A stretch of DNA of 64,000 bases, from NCBI RefSeq assembly GCF_002242805.1, contig NZ_MCGQ01000007.1:62001-126000 (forward strand), given 5' to 3'. Under the pieces are notes generated by a model. That model saw nothing but the letters and a program-made list of their open reading frames with translations, was not told the DNA's origin and ran no database searches. Position numbers and translations under genes: made by a program. Positions 27,453-41,189 of this stretch are shown here, in pieces. Source of the DNA: Streptomyces diastatochromogenes (lineage in GTDB: Bacteria > Actinomycetota > Actinomycetes > Streptomycetales > Streptomycetaceae). Within the stretch, counting starts at the first letter, position 1; the number at the start of each line of letters is the position of its first letter.

Positions 27453-28675
27453 ATTGGGGCGACCTCCTTCGGGGCGAGTGCGGGTGGTGTGTGGGCGGGC
27501 ATCCGGCCTTCGGCCGGATCTGTGTTCCCACCCGCACCACCCGTGCGGCTTTCGTGGTCGAGTGCGGGTGGCCCCTGTGGGGCGGGAGCGCCGTCGGCGG
27601 GTGCGGGGAGTGGGTGGGGCGTGCGGCTTTCGTGGGCGGGTGCCGGTAGCCCCTGACGGGCGAGAGCGCCGTCGGCGGGTGCGGAGAGTGGGTGGGACGT
27701 GCGGCTTTCGTAGGCGGGTGCCGGTAGCCCCTGACGGGCGGGAGCGCCGTCGGCGGGTGCGGGGAGTGGGTGGGGCGTGCTAGAGGCGTGGGTGGGTGCC
27801 GGTGGCCCCTGAAGGGCGGGAGCGCCAATGGTGGCCGTGCGGTGCAGGAACTCGATGCTCTGGTGGGCCGTCGTCGCGGCCGCGTGGCTGTGGCGGGGGA
27901 GTTCCACCGAGACCAGGCCCTTGTAGTGGGCGGCGCGCAGGGCTTCCAGGATCGGTGGGAAGTCGATCTCTCCCTCGCCGAAGGGCAGGTGTTCGTGCAC
28001 CCCGCGGCGCATGTCCTCGATCTGCACGTGGGCCAGTCGGTCGGCGGCCAGCTCCACGCAGCGTGTCTCCGGCCATGGCTCCAGGCAGCGGCAGTGCCCT
28101 ATGTCGAGGGTGAGCCGGAACCGCTCGTGGCCGCCCAGGGCGCGCAGCAGGCGGCGGTACCCGGCGAGGTCCTCGACGAGCATGCCGGGCTCCGGTTCGA
28201 AGGCCAGGTCGACACCGGCCCGCTCGGCCTCGGCGAGCGCCTCCGCACAGCCCTCCTCCAGCCGCTGCCAGGCCTGCTCCCGGGTGGTGCCGGGGTCGGG
28301 GGTGCCGCTCCAGAAGTGCACGGCCTCCGCCTCGAGTTCGGCGCCGACACGGATGGCCCGGCGCAGCAGCTCCAGGCGCGCGGCGCGTCCTTCGGGTTCG
28401 GCGCTGAGCAGGGTGGGGCGGTGTTTGCGCAGCGGGTCGAGCAGATAGCGCGCGCCTGTCTCCACGACGACGGCGAGGCCGGCCCGGCGCAGGTCCCGGC
28501 CGACCCGGCGGACCCGGGGGGCGAGGCGGGGGGCGTAGGGGTCGAGGTGCTGGTGGTCGAGGGTCAGGGCCACGCCGTCGTAGCCGAGCCCGGCGAGGAC
28601 GGAGAGGGCGTCGGAGAGCCGGTGATCGGCGAAGCCGTTGGTGCCGTAACCGAAGCGGAGGCCTCCGGCGGTCAT
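27449..28675 (-). CDS. Xylose isomerase-like TIM-barrel protein with repetitive proline-rich tail
   Basis: Encodes 408 residues from ATG 28675, overlapping the UbiA stop. The N-terminal 290 residues form a sugar-phosphate isomerase/epimerase barrel: LRFGYGTNGFADH, YDGVALTLDH, FEPEPGML, LTLDIGHC and LVSVELPRHSHAA. The remaining ~115 residues are low-complexity and consist of about four 26-residue repeats (each like PAPADGAPARQGLPAP) encoded by a 78-bp DNA tandem repeat. The tail is unlikely to be part of the barrel and looks like a repeat expansion that has extended the reading frame. Confidence 0.85.
   Translation of the reverse strand: MTAGGLRFGYGTNGFADHRLSDALSVLAGLGYDGVALTLDHQHLDPYAPRLAPRVRRVGRDLRRAGLAVVVETGARYLLDPLRKHRPTLLSAEPEGRAARLELLRRAIRVGAELEAEAVHFWSGTPDPGTTREQAWQRLEEGCAEALAEAERAGVDLAFEPEPGMLVEDLAGYRRLLRALGGHERFRLTLDIGHCRCLEPWPETRCVELAADRLAHVQIEDMRRGVHEHLPFGEGEIDFPPILEALRAAHYKGLVSVELPRHSHAAATTAHQSIEFLHRTATIGAPALQGPPAPTHASSTPHPLPAPADGAPARQGLPAPAYESRTSHPLSAPADGALARQGLPAPAHESRTPHPLPAPADGAPAPQGPPALDHESRTGGAGGNTDPAEGRMPAHTPPALAPKEVAPI
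27523..27834. repeat. 78-bp tandem repeat, about four copies
   Basis: The segment GAGCGCCGTCGGCGG recurs at period 78 (copies ending 27600, 27678 and 27756), with a degenerate fourth copy near 27834. The two central copies are nearly identical. The period is a multiple of three, so the repeats stay in frame in the overlapping TIM-barrel gene as 26-residue units. Confidence 0.85.
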
Positions 28676-30039
28676 GTCGGGGACACCTTCCTGGCGAGTC
28701 GGGCCGCCTGCGGGAGGCCGGCGGCGAGGACCACGGCGAGCTTCGGGGCTCCGGCCCGCGCGACCAGGGCCGCCTGGAGGGGCAGCAGCGCGTGGATTCC
28801 GGCGCCGACCGCGGCCCGGATGCGTGCGGGGTCCGTCGAGTTGCGGAGGGCGGCCCATTGGGGGCGGGCACAGGTCGTGGCATAGAGGGCGGAGGCGAGG
28901 AGGGGGAAGGCGAGGTCGGGGGTCAACAGGTTTCGGGGAGAGCCGAGTTGGGCGGCGCCGGCAGTTGAGGCCACATCGCTCGTGCCCAGCGCAGTCACCG
29001 CCGTGACCGCCAGCGACACCAGCGGCTCGTACCCCGCCTCGCCGTTCACCTCGTGGTGGCTGAGACGTGTCACCGCCCAGGTGTGCAGGCCGACCGTGGT
29101 CGCGGCGCGCAGTGCCGGGGTGGCCGGGGCGGGGCCCGTGCCGTGCAGGACGTCGAGGGCGCGGGCCGCCGCCATGGCCAGGGGGCCGAGCGGGGTCCGC
29201 TTCAGGCCGAGGTCGTACGCCCAGACGGTGGCCGCGAGGGGCAGGGTGCGACGCAGCAGTACCCGCCGCCCGCCGGCCAGCGCACCCAGGCCGAGGCCCG
29301 CCGCGGTGAGGCCCGCGGCGATGCCGAGCGCGGTCCCGGCGCCGATCCTGCCCGAGGGCACGGGCCGCTCCGGGCGCTCCGCCGCGTCCTCCTCCCGGTC
29401 CGCCCAGTCGTTGAGCGCCATGCCGGCCCAGTACAGGCTGACGGAGGACGCGGCCAGCAGCAGCGTCCGCCCACCGGCGGGACGCCCCACGGCCAGCGCC
29501 CCGGCGAGCACATCACCGGGCACGGTCAGCGCGGCGGGCGCCCGCACCAACTCGGCGACGTCACGGGCATGTTGGCGCAGGGCGACGGAGCGGGGGCGGT
29601 ATCCGGTGTCGTACGGCCGGCCCCGGCGAGGGCCGGCTGCGGCGGAGGCACTGCCATCGGTATCGGCATCGGCATCGGCTACAGCTCCGGTGGGCGCGTC
29701 GACGCCGTTACGTTCAGGGGCAGACGCACCCGCACTGCCGCGGGTCGCCCGGAACGCGCTCCCCGCCGCCCGCGCCGCCTCCCTGGCCGCCCGGGCCAGG
29801 TCGGCGAGCGGCCCGCGGGGCCCGGGGGCCCGGGGCGAGGAGGCGGAGGTGGCCGTCGTGCGGGGCGATGCGGCGGCGGAGCCGGTCGGGCGCGCCGGGC
29901 GGGCCACCGTCACGGTGCTCGCGACGGCCCGCCCCAGGGCGGCCACCGTCACCGCGGTCACCACGGCCCGGCCCAGGCCGGCCGTCCTGACCCCGTCGGC
30001 AGCGACCCGCACCCAGCCGGACGCCCGCACCCCGCTCAC
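28672..30039 (-). CDS. eboC: UbiA-family prenyltransferase (EboC-like) with long disordered N-terminus
   Basis: Encodes 455 residues; the GTG at 30039 overlaps the inositol-phosphate synthase stop. The first ~140 residues are Ala/Arg/Thr/Asp-rich and probably disordered. The remainder is a UbiA membrane prenyltransferase of about eight helices with the first Asp-rich motif NDWADREEDAAERPERPVPSG. The second motif region (YDLGLKRTPLG) keeps a single Asp, and SHHEVNGEAGYE follows. It should transfer a prenyl group to an acceptor in the membrane. The position next to an inositol-phosphate synthase suggests a polyprenyl-inositol-type lipid product, which is inference only. Confidence 0.82.
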   Translation of the reverse strand: MSGVRASGWVRVAADGVRTAGLGRAVVTAVTVAALGRAVASTVTVARPARPTGSAAASPRTTATSASSPRAPGPRGPLADLARAAREAARAAGSAFRATRGSAGASAPERNGVDAPTGAVADADADTDGSASAAAGPRRGRPYDTGYRPRSVALRQHARDVAELVRAPAALTVPGDVLAGALAVGRPAGGRTLLLAASSVSLYWAGMALNDWADREEDAAERPERPVPSGRIGAGTALGIAAGLTAAGLGLGALAGGRRVLLRRTLPLAATVWAYDLGLKRTPLGPLAMAAARALDVLHGTGPAPATPALRAATTVGLHTWAVTRLSHHEVNGEAGYEPLVSLAVTAVTALGTSDVASTAGAAQLGSPRNLLTPDLAFPLLASALYATTCARPQWAALRNSTDPARIRAAVGAGIHALLPLQAALVARAGAPKLAVVLAAGLPQAARLARKVSPT

Positions 30040-31235
30040 CGCGCCCCCTCGGGCAACCGCGTGCGCTCACCGGCACCGGCCCAGGCGACGAGATCGCCGT
30101 ACTGGAGTGTCAGGTTGTGCTCCGTCGAGGCCACCGGGTCCTTGAAGAAGAAGCCGAGGGCGGGCAGGGCGCCGGACTCGCCGCGGCGGTGGGCCAGGGC
30201 CGCAAGGCGGACGAGGTCGAGGATCAGGGGCGCGGCGAGGGCCGAGTCGCAGCCCTGCCAGGTGAACTGCAGGGACATGCGGACGCCGAGGAAGCCCTCG
30301 AAGGAGATGTGGTCCCAGGCCGTCTTCCACTCGCCCATCTCGGGCACGTTGTCGATGTGCACCTGGCCCTCGACCGCGTGCCCCACGGTCTCCTCCAGGG
30401 ACCGCTGCTTGGACTCGGTCTTGCTGCGCGCGGCCGCCGGGTCGGCGAGGGTCGCCCCGTCGCCGCCGCCGAGCAGGTTGGTGCCGGACCAGGAGCGCAC
30501 GCGCAGCGCGCGCTGCGCGAACATCGGGGCGAGGGCGCTCTTGACCAGCGTCTCGCCGGTCTTGCCGTCCCGCCCCGCGTGCGGCACCCCGCGCAGCCGG
30601 GACAGCTCCTCCAGGGCGGGCAGCGCGGCACCGGCGGACGGGGTGAAGTTGACGTAGGCGCAGCCGGCGTGGAAGGCGGCGTACGCGTAGAGGGAGCTGG
30701 GCGGAAGGAGAGTGGTGCTGGTCGCCAGTGCCTTGTCCAGGTCGGCCAGGTCGAGGAAGGCGGGGTCGGGGTCGGGCAGGGCCTCGGTGGAGGAGACGTT
30801 CACGACCACGACCTGCTCCAGGCCGTGCCGGGTGCGGAAGTCCGTGATGTCGGCGGCGAGCCGGCGGGCGGTCGTGTACTGGGGTTCGCCCTCGCGCGGG
30901 GAGCCGTCGCGGATCTCCCGGTCGGCTGCTTCCAGGGCGGGCCGTACGGCGGCGGCGACGCGGGCGGGGAGCACGCCCGCGTCGGCCAGGAGGCCGGCCC
31001 TCGCCGGCAGCGGCACGTCGACGATGTCGTGGCCGCCGAACACGAGGTCGGCGAGGGCCGGCAGGGATGCGCCACGGAAGACGGGGGACTCGGTGACGCA
31101 TCCGGTCGGGGAGGCCAAGTCAGCGGCGATCGCGGCCGTGCCGGCGACCACGGTGGTCGCGACCGAGCCACGGGCGCCGACCAGCCAGACGCCGACGCGG
31201 GGGGAGGTTCCGGGGGAACGGTCAGTGTCCTGCAT
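30036..31235 (-). CDS. Inositol-3-phosphate synthase family protein
   Basis: Encodes 399 residues. The Rossmann nucleotide motif VWLVGARGSVATT is at the N-terminus, then VVVVNVSSTE, FTPSAG, the DGKTGETLVKSALAP loop, SGTNLLGGGDGATL and NVPEMGEWKTAWDHISFEGFLG, all hallmarks of the NAD+-dependent myo-inositol-1-phosphate synthase family that cyclises glucose-6-phosphate. It is the second gene of the ebo-like operon. In described ebo operons the sugar-phosphate cyclase role is held by EboD, a dehydroquinate-synthase homologue that is absent here, so this enzyme may be a non-homologous replacement. Confidence 0.9.
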   Translation of the reverse strand: MQDTDRSPGTSPRVGVWLVGARGSVATTVVAGTAAIAADLASPTGCVTESPVFRGASLPALADLVFGGHDIVDVPLPARAGLLADAGVLPARVAAAVRPALEAADREIRDGSPREGEPQYTTARRLAADITDFRTRHGLEQVVVVNVSSTEALPDPDPAFLDLADLDKALATSTTLLPPSSLYAYAAFHAGCAYVNFTPSAGAALPALEELSRLRGVPHAGRDGKTGETLVKSALAPMFAQRALRVRSWSGTNLLGGGDGATLADPAAARSKTESKQRSLEETVGHAVEGQVHIDNVPEMGEWKTAWDHISFEGFLGVRMSLQFTWQGCDSALAAPLILDLVRLAALAHRRGESGALPALGFFFKDPVASTEHNLTLQYGDLVAWAGAGERTRLPEGAR

Positions 31236-31277
31236 GGTGAGCTTGCCTCCTGCTGGTGGTGCCGTACGGAACGAGGG

Positions 31278-32069
31278 CTACTTGCCGAGGTCGGCCGGGA
31301 ACGGGGAGATGTCGAAGGCCGCGTCCAGCTCGTCGCGGTCGCGGCGCAGCCACTTGTGGGTGATGTGGCGGACCGTGTGCTTCGGCAGGTGCGGGTTGTC
31401 GTCGTGGTCCGTGATCGGCTGGGCCAGCGACTGCAGCTCCCAGGCGGCGCCCGCGAGCCGGTTGACGTGGGTCCACCAGCGGGGCTCGATGCCGAGCAGC
31501 ACGAAGCCGGCAAGGAACGGGTGCCAGCGGTGGTAGGCGTGCGTGGGCTCCGGCGGCGTGTAGTTCATCATGTGCACCTTCTGGCCGACCGGGCGGCGCG
31601 GGTCGAACAGCGTGCCCTGGCCGAACTCCTGGAAGGCGAAGACGAGTCCGCGCGGGTCACGGCCGTAGAACTGGTCGTAGACCGCGATCTGGTTGCGCGA
31701 GAGGACCTCGAAGGCGTCCTTGTTGGGCTGGATCAGCTCCAGGAAGCTGCGCGGGTAACGGCCGCTCTTGCGGGTGGCCAGCCAGGCGTCGTACGTCTTG
31801 GTGAAGCCGCCGAACGGGGTGGTGATGGCGGCGACGGCGTCCTTCATCTCCTGCGAGGGGGTGTAGTAGGACATTTCGTCGTACTGGTACCAGAACTCGT
31901 TGGCCCAGCGGTCGCCGACCATGCCCGGCACGTCCGGCAGGGAGGGGTGGCAGCGCTTGGGGCTGGCCGAGGCCGGTGCCGCGCCGATCAGCGTCGCGGC
32001 GGCGGCCGCGCCCGCCACGCCGAGGGCGGCCCGCAGCGCGCCCCTCCGGTCCAGGGTGTTGAGCGACAT
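31278..32069 (-). CDS. Secreted protein with Tat-like signal, first gene of the ebo-like operon
   Basis: Encodes 263 residues. The N-terminus NTLDRRGALRAALG followed by an Ala-rich core and APASAS is a twin-arginine-type signal peptide (cleavage about residue 35). The mature protein is rich in aromatic and acidic residues (EFWYQYDEMSYYTPS, TFDPRRPVGQKVHMMNY, HRWHPFLAGF) and has histidines that could bind metal. I do not recognise a family. Its place as first gene after the NATAG pair at 32176-32191 and 42 bp before the inositol-phosphate synthase suggests an extracytoplasmic partner of the ebo system. Confidence 0.65.
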   Translation of the reverse strand: MSLNTLDRRGALRAALGVAGAAAAATLIGAAPASASPKRCHPSLPDVPGMVGDRWANEFWYQYDEMSYYTPSQEMKDAVAAITTPFGGFTKTYDAWLATRKSGRYPRSFLELIQPNKDAFEVLSRNQIAVYDQFYGRDPRGLVFAFQEFGQGTLFDPRRPVGQKVHMMNYTPPEPTHAYHRWHPFLAGFVLLGIEPRWWTHVNRLAGAAWELQSLAQPITDHDDNPHLPKHTVRHITHKWLRRDRDELDAAFDISPFPADLGK

Positions 32070-32175
32070 GGGTTCTCCTTACGAGGGGCGGATCACGAAG
32101 TGCGGTTGCGAGGGGCGAAGCGTTTCCGTCGGCGAGGGCCGAAGCGTTTCCTTGCTACGACTTTCGGGGTCCGCC

Positions 32176-32191
32176 CTATCGGCGGCCTATA
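32176..32191 (-). promoter_or_regulatory. Candidate SARP box for the ebo-like operon
   Basis: On the minus strand TATAGGCCGCCGATAG gives TATAG and GATAG 11 bp apart, about 107 bp upstream of the secreted-protein start at 32069, in the gap after the MFS gene. Confidence 0.6.
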
Positions 32192-32206
32192 CCGGGAAGC
32201 CGCAGG

Positions 32207-33538
32207 TCAGGACGGGCTTTCGGACTCGGGGTAGGGGGCCTTGCGCAGCCCCGGGGAGAGCAGGGCGCAGACGGCCGTGAGGGCCATGACCGCGCTGAGC
32301 GCGAGCACCGAGCGGACCGGGCCGGTGGCCTCCAGCAGGAAGCCGGCGGCGACCGGTCCTGCCGCCATGGCGCCGGAACCGACCAGGTTGGCCAGGGAGT
32401 TGGCGCGGCCGCGCATGTGGTCGGGGGCGGCCCGCACCAGCAGGACACCGCCCGCCACGTTGAAGACGCCGCCGACATAGCCGCTGGCCGCGAACAGCGC
32501 GCCCAGCAGCACGGGCATGTGCAGGGCGGCGGCGACCGGGGCCATGAGCGCGGTCCAGGCGAGCAGTCCGCCGAGCACGAGGGTGCGCAGCCGCAGCCGG
32601 TGCTGCCACCAGCTGCCGGTGAGGGCGCCGACCAGTCCCCCGGCGCCGCTCAGCGAGAGCACCAGGCCCACCTCGAACTGGGTGCCGTGGTGGTCCTGGA
32701 TGCCGGTCATCACGGCCAGGTTGAGGCCCTGGAACAGGACGTTGGTGACGGCGACCGCGGTCATCACCGCGCGCAGGAAGGGCTGCCGCCACATCCACAC
32801 CAGACCCTCGCGGATCTCGGTCCCGATCCGGGCCGGCGGCGCGGCCCGCTGCTGCTGGAGCCGCCCCCGGACACCGAACAGGCAGAGCACCGAGGCGAGT
32901 TGCGCGACGGCGGCGGCCGCGTAGGGAAGGGACGCGCCCAGCCCGACCAGTCCGCTGCCCAGTGGCTGTCCGGCGATGGCCGCCCCGCGGGTGCGGGCCT
33001 CGTTTCCGGTCAGCGCGGCCGGCAGCTGTTCGGCGGGGACCACGCTCGGTACGGCGGCCCGCTCGGCGAGCTGGTGCAGCACCCCGAGCGTGCCCTCGGC
33101 GAACGCGGCGACGAGCAGCGCCCACAGCCAGGTCCGCCCGCTGAGCAGCAGCGCCATGACCAGCCCGGCGACGAGGGCCTGCCCGAGCCCGGCGGCCACC
33201 ATGACCCGCCGCCGGTCCCACCGGTCCACGAGGGCGCCGCCCGGCAGCTGCATCACCAGCTGCGGCAGCAGCAGCGCGGTGCCGACGAGCCCGGCGTCGC
33301 CCGGCGACCCGGTCGCCCACAGCACGGTCAGCGGATAGGCCACGGCGGTGGCCCGCCCGGCCAGCAGCGAGAGCCCGGCCCCGCCCCACAGGAGACGGAA
33401 GTCCCGGTTGTGGCGCAGGGGTTGGACAGCGGGGTCGGCCACCGTCACGGCACCCTCACCCTCGCCCTTGCCCTCCTCCGCCAGGAGCCACGGCACCTCC
33501 GCCGGATCCGCCGCCGCCCGGCGTGTCGTACCGCTCAT
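32207..33538 (-). CDS. MFS-family exporter
   Basis: Encodes 443 residues; ATG 33538 overlaps the carbamoyltransferase stop. A hydrophilic head of about 45 residues is followed by 12 predicted membrane helices, with the MFS loop motif ALVDRWDRRRVMVAAG between helices 2 and 3 and DHMRGRANSLANLVG in the second half, as in the MFS_3/enterobactin-exporter (EntS) type. It is the last gene of the NRPS operon and is probably a product exporter alongside the FtsX-type ABC transporter. Confidence 0.9.
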   Translation of the reverse strand: MSGTTRRAAADPAEVPWLLAEEGKGEGEGAVTVADPAVQPLRHNRDFRLLWGGAGLSLLAGRATAVAYPLTVLWATGSPGDAGLVGTALLLPQLVMQLPGGALVDRWDRRRVMVAAGLGQALVAGLVMALLLSGRTWLWALLVAAFAEGTLGVLHQLAERAAVPSVVPAEQLPAALTGNEARTRGAAIAGQPLGSGLVGLGASLPYAAAAVAQLASVLCLFGVRGRLQQQRAAPPARIGTEIREGLVWMWRQPFLRAVMTAVAVTNVLFQGLNLAVMTGIQDHHGTQFEVGLVLSLSGAGGLVGALTGSWWQHRLRLRTLVLGGLLAWTALMAPVAAALHMPVLLGALFAASGYVGGVFNVAGGVLLVRAAPDHMRGRANSLANLVGSGAMAAGPVAAGFLLEATGPVRSVLALSAVMALTAVCALLSPGLRKAPYPESESPS

Positions 33539-34503
33539 CGGACGGCCAGCGGAACCGGTGCCGGGGCGTGGACGTGTTCCAGGACCGCCATGGCGCTGTG
33601 CATCTTGTTGGTGGCCTGGGCGAAGGCGATGCTCATCGGGCCGTCCAGGACCTCGGCGGTGACCTCCTCGCCGCGGTGCGCGGGCAGGTCGTGCATGAAG
33701 ACGGCGCGCGGGCTGGTCCGCCACAGGTCCTGGGTGACCTGGAACGGGGCGAAGATCTCCGGCCAGTTCGCGTCCGGCTTGCTGGTGCCGGTGGTCTGCC
33801 AGCGGGTGGTGTAGACGACGTCGTACGACCCCTCCAGCGCCGCCATGTCGTGCCGCTCGGTGATCCGGGCGCCGGTGCGGGCCGCGTTCGCCCGGGCCCG
33901 GTCCAGGACGGAGGCGGTGAGGCCGTAGCCGGGCGGGGTGCGCAGCTCGAAGTCGACGGCCGGGAACCGGGTGAGCGCGAGGGCGAGGGCGGCCGCGGTG
34001 TTGTTGCCCTCGCCGACGTACAGGACGCGCAGGCCCTCGATGCGGCCGAAGTGCCGCAGCAGCGTGGTCAGGTCGGTCAGCGCCTGGGTGGGGTGCTCCT
34101 CGGCGCTCATGGCGTTGACCACGGCCATCCGGTGCTGGCTCGCCCAGCCGCGCAGCTCGGCCTCCGGTCCCGCGGTCCGGGCGACCAGCACGTCGAGCAT
34201 GCCGGAGAGCACCCGGCCGGTGTCCTCGGTGCTCTCACCGGTGTTGAGCTGCAGGTCGCCGGGTCCGTAGGCGATGAGGGAGGCGCCGAGCCGCAGCGCG
34301 CCCGAGGAGAAGGCGGTCCGGGTGCGGGTGGAGGTCTTGGCGAAGTAGATGCCCGCGACCAGCCCCGCCAGCGGCCGGACCGGGCCCGCGAGCCCGGCGG
34401 AGAACTCCGCGCCGCGCTCCACGACGTGGTGCAGTTCCAGATCGGTGAGGTCGTCGATGGAGACGAGATGGCGCACGCGGCGCCCGTCCGTACGGACGTC
34501 CAT
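33535..34503 (-). CDS. Ornithine/aspartate carbamoyltransferase-like enzyme (VioL-type candidate)
   Basis: Encodes 322 residues. The carbamoyl-phosphate loop STRTRT is at 58-63, HPTQ at 137-140 and FMHDLPAHRGEEV near the C-terminus. In housekeeping ornithine carbamoyltransferase the last motif is usually HCLP; the Cys is Asp here, and the loop around it suggests a changed amino-acid substrate. It lies 5 bp after the NRPS gene and before the exporter, so it is a biosynthetic gene and not arginine metabolism. In viomycin-type pathways a homologue (VioL) carbamoylates 2,3-diaminopropionate to beta-ureidoalanine. The cluster also has a VioB-like PLP enzyme (57012-58112), which supports that reading. 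Confidence 0.85.
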   Translation of the reverse strand: MDVRTDGRRVRHLVSIDDLTDLELHHVVERGAEFSAGLAGPVRPLAGLVAGIYFAKTSTRTRTAFSSGALRLGASLIAYGPGDLQLNTGESTEDTGRVLSGMLDVLVARTAGPEAELRGWASQHRMAVVNAMSAEEHPTQALTDLTTLLRHFGRIEGLRVLYVGEGNNTAAALALALTRFPAVDFELRTPPGYGLTASVLDRARANAARTGARITERHDMAALEGSYDVVYTTRWQTTGTSKPDANWPEIFAPFQVTQDLWRTSPRAVFMHDLPAHRGEEVTAEVLDGPMSIAFAQATNKMHSAMAVLEHVHAPAPVPLAVR

Positions 34504-34508
34504 GAGGG

Positions 34509-41185
<6,677 letters not shown>

Positions 41186-41189
<4 letters not shown>

